Shown here: positions 25,946 through 38,800 of the stretch, one piece after another
Layout: every line of letters starts with the position of its first letter
Position numbering within the stretch: position 1 is the first letter of the stretch
From: Cardiocondyla obscurior
Taxonomy: Eukaryota; Arthropoda; Insecta; Hymenoptera; Formicidae
NCBI RefSeq assembly: GCF_019399895.1
Contig: NC_091871.1
Coordinates: 3,749,001-3,813,000 of the forward strand
DNA length: 64,000 nucleotides
Reading direction: 5' to 3'
Program-made: the position numbers and the translations under genes
The notes under the pieces: model-generated
What the model saw: the letters and a program-made list of their open reading frames with translations, nothing else
What the model was told of the DNA's origin: nothing
Databases searched by the model: none

Positions 25946-28900
25946 TATCGTGTTCGCCATGCGAACCGGCTTACCGCTTGAGCCGTGGCAAGTGCCAGAT
26001 GCAACTCGTGCAGTTCATCCGCACGCCGAATGTCCTCGTTCAATGCCCGAATCCTGAATCGAATCTCCTGAATAGCCATCTCAGCGATTTTCACTTTTAG
26101 GCGCTTCTCCTCGGTCTGCAACATAATCGTTCTCTGTAGTCGCCGAATCTCCCCCGCGAAAAAGAAAATCGCGTACTTCCAGTCGATGCAGCGTCAACCG
26201 ATAATTCAGCTCGTCTTCGAGCCCCGATTGGATCGGACCAGTTCTATCCCGCTCCTGTAATCGCGCGTTTGGTCCACGCGATCTAACAGCGTCATTCGCA
26301 GTCTCGTCGGGATCGTCTCGTTGATTTCGCGGCGCCGCGTACTCGCCAATTTTCGATTCCCCGCGTTTTCCTTCGCGGCACGTTGAATCTCGAATAGTAT
26401 CTTGGACGTCGAAAGCAGTGGGATCTCCTTTCGCAGAGTCTGCCTTAGCCGTTTTGAGAATCTTTTTTCCTGATACCGAGCATGAAACTTTATCGCTAGA
26501 CGCAAATTTCGACGAGAAACTCGGAGACTTCTCCTTCGCTGGTTTCAATTTCCGGCGCAGTTCGATTGCATTCCTTCGGTTACTAATTACTTCGCCGTGA
26601 TTATCAGTCTGTCGGGGCTGCAGCAAGAAGCAACGTCCTTTCGCCGCGCCTGCAGCGGTCAGGAAAATGGACTGATCGTCGTCCTTGCGTTTCTTGCCCG
26701 GCGATGCAGCTGGTGGTTTAAACGTGGGAGATGAAATTTTTTATCGCCTGCGACACGCCACCGATTTGTCTACAATTGTCGACCTTGTCTCTTGCGATCT
26801 TTTTATTCGCGTGTCGCAAAGATGTACTTGTCGAGGCAATAAGTAATATTGAGATCTTCCTCTTCGATAAAATATTATTTAAATATAATTAGATGCGCTG
26901 AATTAAATTAATTCGACAATTTTACCTCGTTAATGGTTAACGATAAAAATAAAAAAAAAGGTCGCGAAATAGCAGCTGTTATTATTACTATTATTACTAT
27001 TTTAATATGCGACGGCTGAGAAAGTTGACGAGTGCGAAAATAAAATTAAATTCTTTCACCTGAGACGGCGCAGCTTTGAAAAGTGAATCTATCCGGCGAC
27101 GCATCGACCTCTTGTTTTCTTTTCGGCTGATTCCTGCTAAAAGGCTCTCGAGCTCTTTCAGGGCAAATCACTGACACAGTGACGCTATTGTCAGAGACGT
27201 CGGTATTAGATACTATCACATCGGTGCCTATTGGTTTCTCCGATTCGCAGTCTGTCACACTCGATGATCTTGGCCTCTCGCGAATCTGACTCGAGAATCT
27301 CTTACTCTGCGAAATTTCCGCGTCGGACTGATTTTCTTCCAATGAATCTAAATTCAAAAGTTACAAAATCCGCTATGTAGCACGTCTATTGTTCTCGGCA
27401 TCTTTCCGTACTTTTTCATATATATTTTATTCATTGTACGAAAAGAATATGCGATTGCGGAGCAAATATTAAATTTTTTAAGGGTCTCGTTTTATGTAAT
27501 ATAATAAATTGCGCGAATAAAAATGTCATATTGAATAAAGTTATACAGATCGAATAAAGTCGTAAAACAACAGACGGCTGCTGAAGGATGGCCCTTTAAC
27601 AACGCGGTTGCTAGCTACCCTCGGGGATTTGAAAGGTTTCCGAAGGAAGTCAAGACATTTTTTGGTACACTTACGACAAACGATCGGAATAATAAAAAAA
27701 AATAAAATAATATTAAATAAATAAAAGGCTGGGCCGCGTTCTTGAGTCTCGATAAAAGCCGGCTGCGGTCTTGAAGCGATCAGGCGAGTCTAAAGGAGAG
27801 GCTTATCGACTCGCGAGTACTCGACAGGCTTAAAGAAGCACGAAATATTTTTCAGAGCGACGTCGACGATAAGCGGGTGGAGCCGTAATAAGGATAAGGA
27901 ACGTAATAAAACTTAAGGTCTCTTAAAAAGCGGTCGAGTGTTTCCGTAGAAGTAGCTTATCGTCACGAAACACACGTCAGGAGATCGACAAGTTTAGGTT
28001 TTGTTTTCCGCGCGTCTTCCATAAAAGCGACGACGTTAAAGCAGAAATCGTTATCCCTTTTATTCCTCGTAAACTATGTGCGTAACAAGATTCAACGCCA
28101 ATAAAAAAAAAAAAATAAAGAAAAAAAAGTTCGCGGATGTAATTATCGTTTCACTTTTCATATTGTTATTCGAACGTTGCGCTTGACACGTTCTCTGTCT
28201 AGTTGAGAGTTCACCTTAATTTGCAAAAGTGAATAGTTACAACTCGGAAGAGATTATTGGACGGATTAGACGCGCTATTGCCGCGAAGGGCCTTAAAAAC
28301 GGAGGCATTCCCTCGAAGGGACGGTAGATAAGGGAACGTACTGGTCGGGTGGATCGGTGCGGCACTTAATTTCCGGAAGAACGCTCCATTATTCCCGTAT
28401 ATCTCGCGCTGACGACGTCCTGGCTCACCGATGTTCCCGAGCGTCGCGCCGAAGCGAGGTGAAGCGCACGGCGAGGCTGGCTCCTTGGCGATCTTTATTA
28501 TCTCGAGATTACCACGGTTCTCGGGATGCGACGCTTCCTCCGTCGTGTTTCTCGAAATCGCGCTCGAGTGCTTCTTCACACCCTGCGTGATTTTGCACGA
28601 GTGGATTAACCAGAAAACGATACGTACCTCAGAGGGTAGCGACGGGTGGAAAAATACAAAGAGGAAAACGTAAAACAAAACGTGAAATAACGTTTTGGCA
28701 AACGCTCAAGTAATCGAGTAGGAGCATTAGTAACCGCGATTCTCGCAAAATATCTTCCCCCGCGGGAAATAAAAAGAAACGGTAATGTTCATCGGACGGA
28801 ATTATCGTGCTTCCGCTCGATAATATGCCGCGCGTCTAACTTATTATCTTACAAATGTGGTCTCGTTCATTTTTAAGCTTTTAAAAGTGAAAAATGAGGA

Positions 28901-29386
28901 AGTTCCGGGCGAAAGCGAGAGAGAGAGAGCGAGAGCGCTGGTAAGCGAGACGAAGATAAGCCCGGAAATCGAAAAGAAAAGAAAAAGAAAAAGAAAAGAA
29001 AAAGAAAAAGAAAAGAAAAAGTTTCGTTTGTTTCAAGCCGCCTGTCGATGGCTAATTTCACGGACCGCGGCGGATATAGTCGCGTCGACGACCACGACGC
29101 GCGGATTTACCGCCTGGGCTTTCCTGCCGTGATACTTGTAGTTCTGCCAGTACTTCTTCAGCTGCGCCGACGTCTTGCTGGCAAAGCCCGCCTGATGAAA
29201 ATCTCGCTCGATCGCGCGCCAGATCTCGCGGCGATCAAATACCGACGCCCTCTTGTCGTCCAGCAGCGGCGCGTACTGGTTCATCACGTTCAGCAGATGC
29301 AGGCGCTCGTCCTTGCTGAACTGATTTCTGCGCCGACCGTTGTCCTCTTCCTCCATCTCCTCCTCCGAGGAGCGGCACGGCCTCAT
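25946..29386 (-). CDS. Myb/SANT-like DNA-binding protein with C-terminal coiled coil
   Basis: Probable nuclear DNA-binding regulator of the Myb/SANT-like (MSANTD3-like) type, targets unknown. Exons on the minus strand join in phase: 29386-29111 (ATG; 92 codons, donor gtaaat), 28582-28429, 27347-27060 and 26709 to about 25975. Exon 1 carries the domain at residues ~21-88: an acidic start, a basic NGRRR, then NQFSKDERLHLL, EIWRAIERDF and QLKKYWQNYKYHGRK, the typical tri-helical Myb_DNA-bind_5 pattern. The middle exons are hydrophilic and include a PKRK nuclear-localisation-like stretch. The last large exon ends in a heptad-rich coiled coil (EIRRLQ, TEEKRLKVKIAEM, RIRALNEDIRRADEL), the layout seen in MSANTD3. 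The coil lies one frame away from the start of that exon; the shift falls near 26151-26175 beside runs of C and A. The end is either a donor at 25975 or a read-through stop at 25946. Gene existence is likely; exact C-terminus is uncertain. Confidence 0.72.
28971..29021 (+). repeat. GAAAAA/GAAAA low-complexity tract
   Basis: Purine-rich microsatellite of AAG separated by A runs. It lies in the first intron of the minus-strand Myb/SANT-like gene, where it reads as a long pyrimidine tract in the transcript. Confidence 0.85.
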
Positions 29387-32300
29387 CTCTCTTGCAAAAC
29401 CCGCGGTGCGATCTCTCTCCCGGCTTCAGCCCGCCTGAACTTTCGCACGAATTTTTGCGCCGGACGCGACGCCTTCTTCCGCGATCTCCACGGGGGGACT
29501 CCGCGAGCCGCGCGGACCGAGTCGGCTCTTAATCCCGGCTTTTGTTTCGACACGCAAAAACATGCTATCTGCGATGCGCAGATTTTTCGTCGCGATTCAT
29601 GCCCGCCGCCGCGTAAGAACGGCCGTTTGAGACACGCTTGACCCGCGACGACGAAGGAAGAAAGCGCCGCCGGCGTTTTATCGATGGCCATATGCAACCA
29701 CCGTCCTTGCGCAATTCTCGCATTTTTACGCCGCGCTCGAATGAAATAAGTAGCAACAATTGTAATGATCGTGTGCACGCGGTATTATATAGTCGAGCTA
29801 TTCATCACTTCCTCGCTCCTTCACGCGGCACTTATCCGTATGCCTCCGATATTACAGGAGCGTATCGCTGCTATTGTAATTGTATGCCCACAGGACACTT
29901 AACTTTCTATCGTCCGAGCTCGTCTCCAAACGTGATGACTACATCGGTGTATCGTTGTTTGCGTAATGTTTGCCGTCCACCGCTTCCTGAAGAGATCTCG
30001 CCACGGGCGAGCGGGAGTTAAACGCAATTTACGACAGTTCGGGAAGCGTTCAATTTCGAGGAAAAAAAGAAAAAAAAAGAATATATATATATATGGAAAA
30101 AGGTCCATCGCGCGCTGGCTTTGTTTGCACGGGAGAGAAACCGACGGGCATATGAAACAAATGCCATAAGCGCTGCGGCCCGTCATTTAAAACGAGAACA
30201 ATAATTTCCGAGATAATCCCGGAGGACGCGGTGAACGAAGCGGCGCCAGCGTATCTCCGCCGCGAACCTACGCGTGTTCGTTCTATTTTTAATTTCCCCT
30301 CTGTCCCTCCCGCCCAGCCATTTTTCCACCGCACGCGGCGACCGTAATATCTGTAACCTAGGATCATCCGGCATTCTAAAAGAGCGTCACGAGAAAGTGA
30401 CAGCCGCTCTTTGTGCGGCGGTAGTAAGGTCGTAAAATGCGCGCGGGCTCGCAACCGTCACGACGAGCGGCCCAACAATATATCCGCTGATTAATTACAC
30501 ATTTTCTCCGCGGTTCACCGCCGCTCGGAGACTTTGCATAATCTCCGCCGAACGACAGGTGGTAACCCAGAAAGCGAATCGATGGACGGGAATCGTTCAC
30601 GCTTCAGGAACTTCAAAGGAGCCAGCTTAAAAAAAAAAAAAATTCGTCTTTAGCGCCTCTTAGCGGCTTATTCTTTTCCAAGCGAGATTCTCGCCCTCGT
30701 GAAACGAGGTATTCCCGGGTAGAACTTCTCTTTCTCTGTGAACCGATATTGCGCAGACCGGAATAATTGGCGCACGCGAACAATCGCGAGAGGGACGGCT
30801 TGGATATTGATATTACGAAATCGCAATTAAACGCCGTTCGTGAACGCGCGCGAGATTAACGCACCGAGAAAGTGCGATGTTATAAGCCTCCCTAAGGGTA
30901 CATTGTCCGCGCTCGAGTTTGTACATATCGCGAAATGACATGAATAAAGTAGCCGCGATGCGAAATCGCGCGTAAAATGCAGCTCGCATCGATTTTCATA
31001 CAATAAGAACAGCGCCGCGCAACTTTATGGCACCGTTCCGTTCGCTCGATGCGGGTGGTTTTCAATCCCGCTAATCCCGTTCGCCGGCTAAAACCTCCGA
31101 GGTTTTTCCCGTAAATCTTATATATTCTTTAAATTCGCGCGGGAGTTAAAAGATCCAAGTGCGCAAAGGAGGGACGAACGTGACGTTACACAAGCGTCAC
31201 GGGAAAATCATGATGTTAAACGATACGAAAGAATTTCGCGATTGAAATTAAAGTCATAAATCCACTTTGCTTTCTACGAGAAGTACGCTACAGGAATAGC
31301 ATATCGAGCATTAATATTGCATTTATCGAAAAAAAAAAAAAAATTAAAGCTTGACAATTTTTATGCGCTGTTGAGTAAGATTAATAAATTTTCGATAAAA
31401 TAACCTTACAAAGAATGAAGTCTAATAAATAACGAGATATAATAAATAAAATATGAAACGGGGATTTTCATCAAAATTCCTCGATGGTCAATGCGACGAG
31501 TAACGTTGACAAACTGACGCGAAACGATAATCCCGAAGCGCATCGGCGGAAGAAATCGGCGAAGTGATAAATGGAACTCGGGTGAATTGATTAACCCCGC
31601 TAAACTCTCGATAGAGTTATTTCCGACGTGAGGTAATTGCCAGATTTTCGTCGCAGAAAAGTGACGACGAAAGCCACCTCATTGATTTTCGTCGCGAATT
31701 AATTAGACGCGTCATCGTTGAATCGCGATCGCCAAGAGAAGGCTGCGCACTTTGTCCCCAAACACCGCGGCATAACTGAACAACGAAATATGATTTCATT
31801 AATAAACCACATATGCCCCATGTATTTACTTAGTAAACATCGCGTCTAGCAAACTAACCGGCGAATAAAATTAAATGCATCGCGATGAAACGTGCCTCCC
31901 AATTGCATTTACTTGTAATACAACGCAAACCTGTAAAATAAACTATCGACCATTTAAATAAATAGAACTTGGGATACAAATGTATTATAGAAGCGCCTTT
32001 TTTTATTCTCTCCACGTCAATTAAAAGATCGGTAAGTACTCGGCACGTTCGCGGGGATTGGAAATAATTTTCAAACCCTTGGCTCGCGCCGGATGCTGGA
32101 AAATTAGACCGGAAGCGATTGGATATTAAGTGCTTGTTGGAACTTGATAATTATCTCGAAACTTGTCCAGAGTGTCGCCGCGCAATTGATAGCAGTTTAG
32201 GCGCAGCGGCGGTGGTAATTAATAATCTCGTACGAGAATCGCGAAACGGAGGCGCACGCGTGCATCCTATCTTGCCGCCGGCGAGTGAGTTCGGGCTGCG

Positions 32301-35300
32301 ACAGGGACACCCGTGTGCACGCCGGGCTCTGTGACGAACATCATGCGACGTGATTGATGACAAGTGGTTATCACGCGGTGCCGATACGACGACCGCCGTG
32401 CGTTTCGACACGCACCGCGGGACATAAGGCGCGCGGGTAATGCAGCCGGATTGCGCAAACATCTCTTGGCTATGTAATGGACCGGCTAAAACTTTTTTTT
32501 ATCTTACAATTCCGCACGCGTTTTCGTACGCGAGAACCGTACGTAATAATCGCATTAACATGCGCGATCGGAGACATGAAATATCGCGGAAAAGTGGTGA
32601 CTCTCTTGGGATCTTATCTGATACAACTCAGATAATTTGTACAAAACTTGAAGAATGATTCCTATTATTATTGCAAATCTTACGCTCGTATCTAAATTTT
32701 TGATAAATATTCCGCTTGGTAAATATTGCACATTATCAAAAATTTTAATCAACGGAATTTGTCAAGTCAAATTATTGATTTGTGGTTCGCCACAATTTAA
32801 CGGTAAATATATTTGTTTAACGTCCGCGTCACGAACAGCAATAAATTTCGCATAAGAGAATTACGTTTACGCGGGAAATATACACGTTTGTCGGAAATAA
32901 AGTTTTTTTAATTCTTCTTTAATTTCATTATAACTAATTAGCACGAATAACACACCCATCTGCATTTACTTTTAATTTAATTATAATTTTCCCACAGTTT
33001 TTCTTTTTGTACATTTTCTACACAATCTTTTATTATCTTCCACTTGCGTACATACGCAAGACGCACATTGCTGTCTCTCATTTTGTCTTTAAATCACACA
33101 TTTAAGGCGTAATAGTGTGCGAGTCTTACTGACATTTTTTTTTTTCCTTTTTTATTTTTCCTCCGCGGTTCTACGCGCAATGTGCGTGTATGGAAGTAAT
33201 TGGTGCCAGGGCACGTGATGGTTTTATTATTTGACGTAACGGAGATACTCGGGAGAGTTATGGTAATGAGGTATAATTATAGAGGCACCGGTAATTCGGC
33301 GATTATACGATAATGGATACCGTGTCTTCAAGCCAGCGGGAGGCCGTCTCTCGAGGTGGGGAGGAAATAGAATATTGCCGGAATAAAAAAATATCGTTAT
33401 TCCGCGGAAACGCAACGTATGCAATTTAATTTCGTTATTCAATTTATCTCGGCGGCGTAATTGCCAAACACAGCACACGGCGGCCTTGCATTCGTTGCGC
33501 GAGGCGCGCCGAGACCGCGGCGGGAGAATGAGGCTCATGAAGCGTGAACCGTGAGTAACCCTAGATTATCTCGTTAAATTTATTGAGCGCGCCGGTGAAA
33601 CGACGCGACCGAGGGGGAAGGGGGAGAGATTACGGCCCGAATGCGAATTCCGGAAAAACGCTACGGCGATTTTCGACCCGCCAGCGAGAGCACGGAACGT
33701 TCCCTCCTGTCCAGTTCCCGGCGACGTTGCTCAACCGCTAATCACATCGCTAGGCCACGGAAAAAATTCTAACCACGCCGTAAACCTTTTCCCAAACTCG
33801 ACGTAACAACGCGCGAACTTAATAAAACGTTGCACGCGTTTCTCGCGCAAAACCGTCGCGGCCGGCGATTGAAAATGCTGCGGCGAGCGCGGCTCCACGA
33901 CCGCTACACTTTGTTGCATTTCACGAAGCTGTTGCGCGCGGTACGCACGCAGCAACCGCCGGTGATGATATTCAGGTCCGAAATGTACTCGCGAAATGCG
34001 CCGAGGCGCTAATGACACCTAATGACGTATGATGGGCAGTTGCGGCGCACAGGTGCGTCGGTGCACTCACGTCGTTCATCACCCTTGCGGGCAGTCTATC
34101 GCATGCAATGCAAACGCGTTGAATATTTAACGCGCCGCCGTGATACCAACGCGATATTTGGCTGTTGAATTTTTCACGCCACTAGAAACGAATTTTTTTC
34201 TCTTTTCTTTTCTGTTTTTTTTTTCTTTCTCTCACGATAAAATAGCCTCGGTAAACTTCGATACTTTTGTCCGACATCGAAATTGGCGTAACTATAAATA
34301 CATTTTCAACAGTATTGTTCCTACGTCAGCTTTCTCTTTTATAGAGTCCCCATTCCCTCGGTTAAAGGTCAATAAAACTTCAAAATTTGTCACGGCTCTA
34401 ATCTTCGTCACCCCATATACGGCCAAAAGTGATTTGCGGAGGGCCCGAATCTTGTAATATTAGTTAGTGTTAACTAAAATTCAATCTGTGGTTCTACCTC
34501 GTTTTATAGCTCAATCTCTAGAGAAAGCCGGGACTAGAAATACCTAAAGCGATGCGCACGCGTAATTATTTTAGTTAACTTCTTAACAAATATCAAATAT
34601 CATGTGAGTAAGGGAAAAGTAAAAATTAATTAAATACAGCTCAATTTCAATTCAGTTAAACCAATTATAGCATTAATTAAATTAATCTGCATTGTTCAAA
34701 GTTCTCGCGCCTTTTGCTTAGTAAGTATTAAAGAAATTTCTGAACGATGTTTATTGTATCAAGTGCATAAAAAGCACACTTCATTTTTTATTATCTCATT
34801 AATTCAAATAATGCGGTTGGTACGTGATTATCATAGAATACCACAGAAAAAGTTTCAAGGCACAATTGCGTAAGAATCATTATACAATTTAGCTGCCATA
34901 TGAATTATAAACAAATTCACGACAAACGAATTGGGTTGCGCCCGGAAAATTCATTCCTTTGTCGGCGAGTGAAGGAGCAATGCATTTCACTCGTGCGAAA
35001 ATATAGGTTCGCCAAATTAGGGATTACTGAATATACCCGGAAGAGATCGCGACTTCGTCTCCTTGTAAGGGTGACGAATATCCTGCCCATAGAAATTCAT
35101 ATATTATCATCATTATTCCCGAACGTGACTCGACTTTCCTCAACAAAAATTCTCACAAAACGATGCTGAACTAAGTATCGATAATACCGGGCAGATAAAT
35201 CACTTATCAGTTGTTTATCGATTAGCATTTATTTCACGGAGCTCAATGAAACTTTTATAGAAGATATGGAACGCAGAACTATTTTTGGTGCAAAAGAGAA

Positions 35301-35650
35301 TATTCTCGGTCTTTTGTCGATGACCTAAATTAAATTTACCTCAAAAGTTTTTATGTTATCGTTTCAACACGGATTAATTTAAATGAGTTCAGTAATAATA
35401 ATATTTATTTATCTCTATTTGTTGTATAAATATCATGATAATATAGGTAAAGCGTGATTGCTTTGGTAACTTAGCGACTGAAATGGATGATTTTACTTAA
35501 AATTTTGGCGGAACTTTGAACATGAAATAATTCTACTTAATGCAATTTCGTCAACAAGTATTTTTTTCATCTCACTGATGATAAAATTACAGTAGACATG
35601 GTAAGAGAGATGGCACGCTCTTTCTACAGAATCTACCTAGGTAAGGGGGT
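29387..35650. other. Intergenic DNA without a recognised gene
   Basis: About 6.3 kb between the start of the Myb/SANT-like gene (minus strand) and the promoter of the ZP-domain gene (plus strand), so the two are divergently arranged. I see no exon with recognisable protein motifs. The stretch contains a short TA repeat (about 30077-30090) and homopolymer runs. The promoter of the Myb/SANT-like gene should lie just above 29,386, but no TATA or initiator stands out there. Base composition shifts from CpG-rich to AT-rich near the right end. Confidence 0.5.
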
Positions 35651-35658
35651 ACAATACC

Positions 35659-35666
35659 TATATAAA
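35659..35666 (+). promoter_or_regulatory. TATA box of the probable ZP-gene promoter
   Basis: TATATAAA is followed about 30 bases later by a TTCACT initiator-like word (around 35691-35696), the expected spacing for an insect core promoter. About 110 bases further a strong splice donor (acag/gtgagt, intron from 35806) ends a short leader without a credible coding start. The next plus-strand coding exon is the signal-peptide exon of the ZP-domain protein at 42666, so this is most simply its promoter. The link across the ~6.9 kb intron is inferred from order and strand only. Confidence 0.6.
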
Positions 35667-35693
35667 GCTTGAATGAAGATGCTCCCAGCTATT

Positions 35694-35805
35694 CACTCTC
35701 ACCTTTCTCATAAGCGCGCAACGCAAATCTTCCGGCCGAATCGTGAAGGAAGATCCACTTCAGCCTTGTGGCAATAATTTTCCAAGGAACGGATTTCACT
35801 TACAG
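35694..35805 (+). other. Probable non-coding first exon of the ZP-domain gene
   Basis: Stretch from the predicted transcription start to a consensus donor (tacag/gtgagt). No ATG here opens a frame continuing into the donor with recognisable sequence. The downstream coding exon begins with an acceptor (ttttgcag at 42665) seven bases before its ATG, so an upstream untranslated exon is required and this one fits. Confidence 0.5.
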
Positions 35806-38800
35806 GTGAGTCTCGATTCTCAATAATTATCCGCGTAAAAAAAAAATTGATGTTTCTTGCAAACTTTTCTACGCTCAAGATTGAAATAAGATTTTTAATT
35901 TTATCTTGTAATACGTTAAAAAATTATTTCTATATAAAAATAGTATTTGTTAATTTTACAGCATAGGACATTAAAAATATTGAGTAATAAAATCGGGAGG
36001 TTCGCAAGTTATTTCGCGTTTCTTATCCAACAAATGTGATATTAACTTTCGCGGTATTCCGTAAGCGGTGCTTGCACATCTGCACTTTTAAAGATTGTTC
36101 GTAGATATCGTACGGGGAGATCGAGATCTCTAAGATTGACGGGTATTTTTCTTTTCTTTTAATTAAATTATTTTATTCGTTCACGGCGGTACTTTCTTTG
36201 AACGTATACGATGTCAAAAGCCGCACGTAAACTGTGGTTGAAGGAGAAAAGAGTAGCGAGTGTGAGAATCATTGTGCGAGAGTGAGAGTGAGCAATGATG
36301 ATTGCTCGTTTTGGTCACCGCATCCTCAAAGAAAGTGAGCACACGTGTGAATATCTACATGTACATGCGAACGCGGCACGCATCGTACGATGATGATGCA
36401 GAGACTCACTTGTTGCACGCATGTAAATACGCAAATGTCGTGGAGATCCTCTTCTTCTTGTTCCTGAAGTATCTTTGACATAACAAATATTCAAACGGAT
36501 CGAATATGGAAAGGCAAACAACGAAATCTCCATCCTTGATCACGATAAATACTTGTGTCTTTTTAATATTTTAATTAAATCGTTAAATAATAATATTTAA
36601 TAATTAAATTTTAAAAATATATACATATGTGTATAATTTTTTTTTTCTAAGACATTGTGATGTAGAAAGTTATTAAAAAAAAAATAACAAAAATTTTAAC
36701 ACCCGCACTTTTGTACCGGGACCTTAAAACCACCGGAAATAATATTGAAGTTCAAAAGCAAGTGTATTTTATTTTCCATCGCCACGTGGGAAGAAGATAA
36801 AATCATGTAGCTCGTTCGTACAATAGTAAAAGTCATTTCGCATGTCTTCCGCACAAGACTGACTTCGCGCAAAGATACGGAAGAAAAAATGATTATTGGA
36901 GTTTTCGTTGCACACGCCTCGTGACATTTATCTTCGCGGATTAGACGTTACGAAACGCACCGAGGAACAAGAAGAGTTTGCGACACGCTCGGGGCTCTAT
37001 CGTATCTGAATAAAAATATAAACGCAAGTGACGCAAGAATGACGAGGTTTTAACCTCTTCTGTATCAAGCGCCGTGTCATTATTACTTGTATTAATATAG
37101 TAATTATTATTAATCTTCGAAATTGACGCCTCGAAATCGTCACCACGTTCGTGTTTACAATTATGGAATTCATAATGTAAGTCCTCAAGATTACTACATC
37201 TAAGAAGAAAGAAATTTATCCGCGTTAAGTAACACAGATTCAGAAGCACAGTGCACAAAGAATTGTGAAATGCGCGCTATACAAGCTTCACAAGAAAATC
37301 CTCGACGTCGTATGGCATCAATTTGAGAAACAAATATAATCGAATGGCACGAAGATACTCTCTACCTAATATGTTTTCTAACGCAACGCGCATGCCACGC
37401 AGATAATTTAACATTCCGGCTGTAATCGAATGAATCGCGATACCGAAGAAATAATTTTGCCCCAAAAAGAAAATAACTCGGTTTTCACGGAAAAATCGAT
37501 GGCCTACTTTCAGAAACGCAGCTTCCATGAAAATTTTAAGCTAAATGTATCGTTTGAAATCTTGGTAAAATTGCAAGATAAAATCAAAATACGAATACGG
37601 AGTTTGTAAAACAAAATAAATTATTAATATAAAGACTTCTTTTTTTTTCGAAGCAAAAAATTTAAAAATATTTTCTACGGTGAATCATCAAAATTATCTC
37701 GCAACGTTCGCAGCATCGCAATTTTATATCGACTTTACAGTATTGACATCCTTTCGCTAGTCACGGTACTTAAAATGCGTTTTCTACAGCACCACATAAT
37801 AGTAAAGACACATGTGTGAGGAGCTAGGCAAAAAGAAAGAAAAAAAAAAGGAGAAAAGAAGATCGTGCGGGAAGACGGTAAAAAGAGAAAGAAGGAGAAA
37901 GATAGATCATGCTCGTATGTGAGCAAAGAATATATTAAATGTCAATGAACGGGCTTGAAAAATGCGCATGCTTCATCCGAGGAATTTAACAGTAAAGTTC
38001 ACGCTTTCCCAGCCAAGCGTACCCAGGGGGCACGTTTTTGCGGCCATTTAAAAATTCGCGAACGTCGTACGTCGTAAGACAAATTGTTCCCTGGCCGTAG
38101 AATCCACCGGCCGAATCTTTGACGGACAACCGTAAATTTTGTTGGTCCTCTCGAACGTGACGGCCTATTTGAAGCGTAAAAAACCGTAAGAAGCTGATAG
38201 TGCGTCCGACAAAAAAAATAATTATGGTGCAAAACGATAATTAAAGAAAGAAAAAAAAAATAACAACCGCCGAGATGTAAGATTCGCCAGATAACACGGC
38301 CAAGGAGTTCCACTCTGACTTTTGCCGCCGAACACGACCGAAGGAAAACCCATTTTTCTCGAGTGTCGCGCATTATACGACATTACGTATTTGGCATTGC
38401 CGGCTGCTGACATTGTACGATAAAAAAAAAAAATCACCCGCGAATCGTCGGCGATTTTTCATGTCGACGCGCGGCCGGTTTTAGCGGCATTCACGTACGT
38501 ACGCCGATGTATAAGGAAATCGATGTCCCGGTAACCCAGACCTATTGGACGTAACAGTTTTCACTGCGCGAAATCCAAGTCCGGCCGCAAACCGCCGGCC
38601 AGCACACTTAAATCGTTTCGTCATTAGCGTCATTAGCGTCCGGCATCATGACTGTTTCCCTGCTTGATATCGACTTTAATTTAATGCTACATATAATTTC
38701 GCGCTTGCCGCAGCTGAAATATTGCGTTTCTCGAAAAGACGCATCGCCGCAACTTTATCTACCACCTGCCGCATATATGATATTATTAATGTCAACTTCA

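Noticed and set aside
29048..29641. 197-codon plus-strand frame
   Set aside because: It is antisense to the Myb/SANT-like exon in CpG-rich DNA; the minus-strand reading has a recognisable domain.
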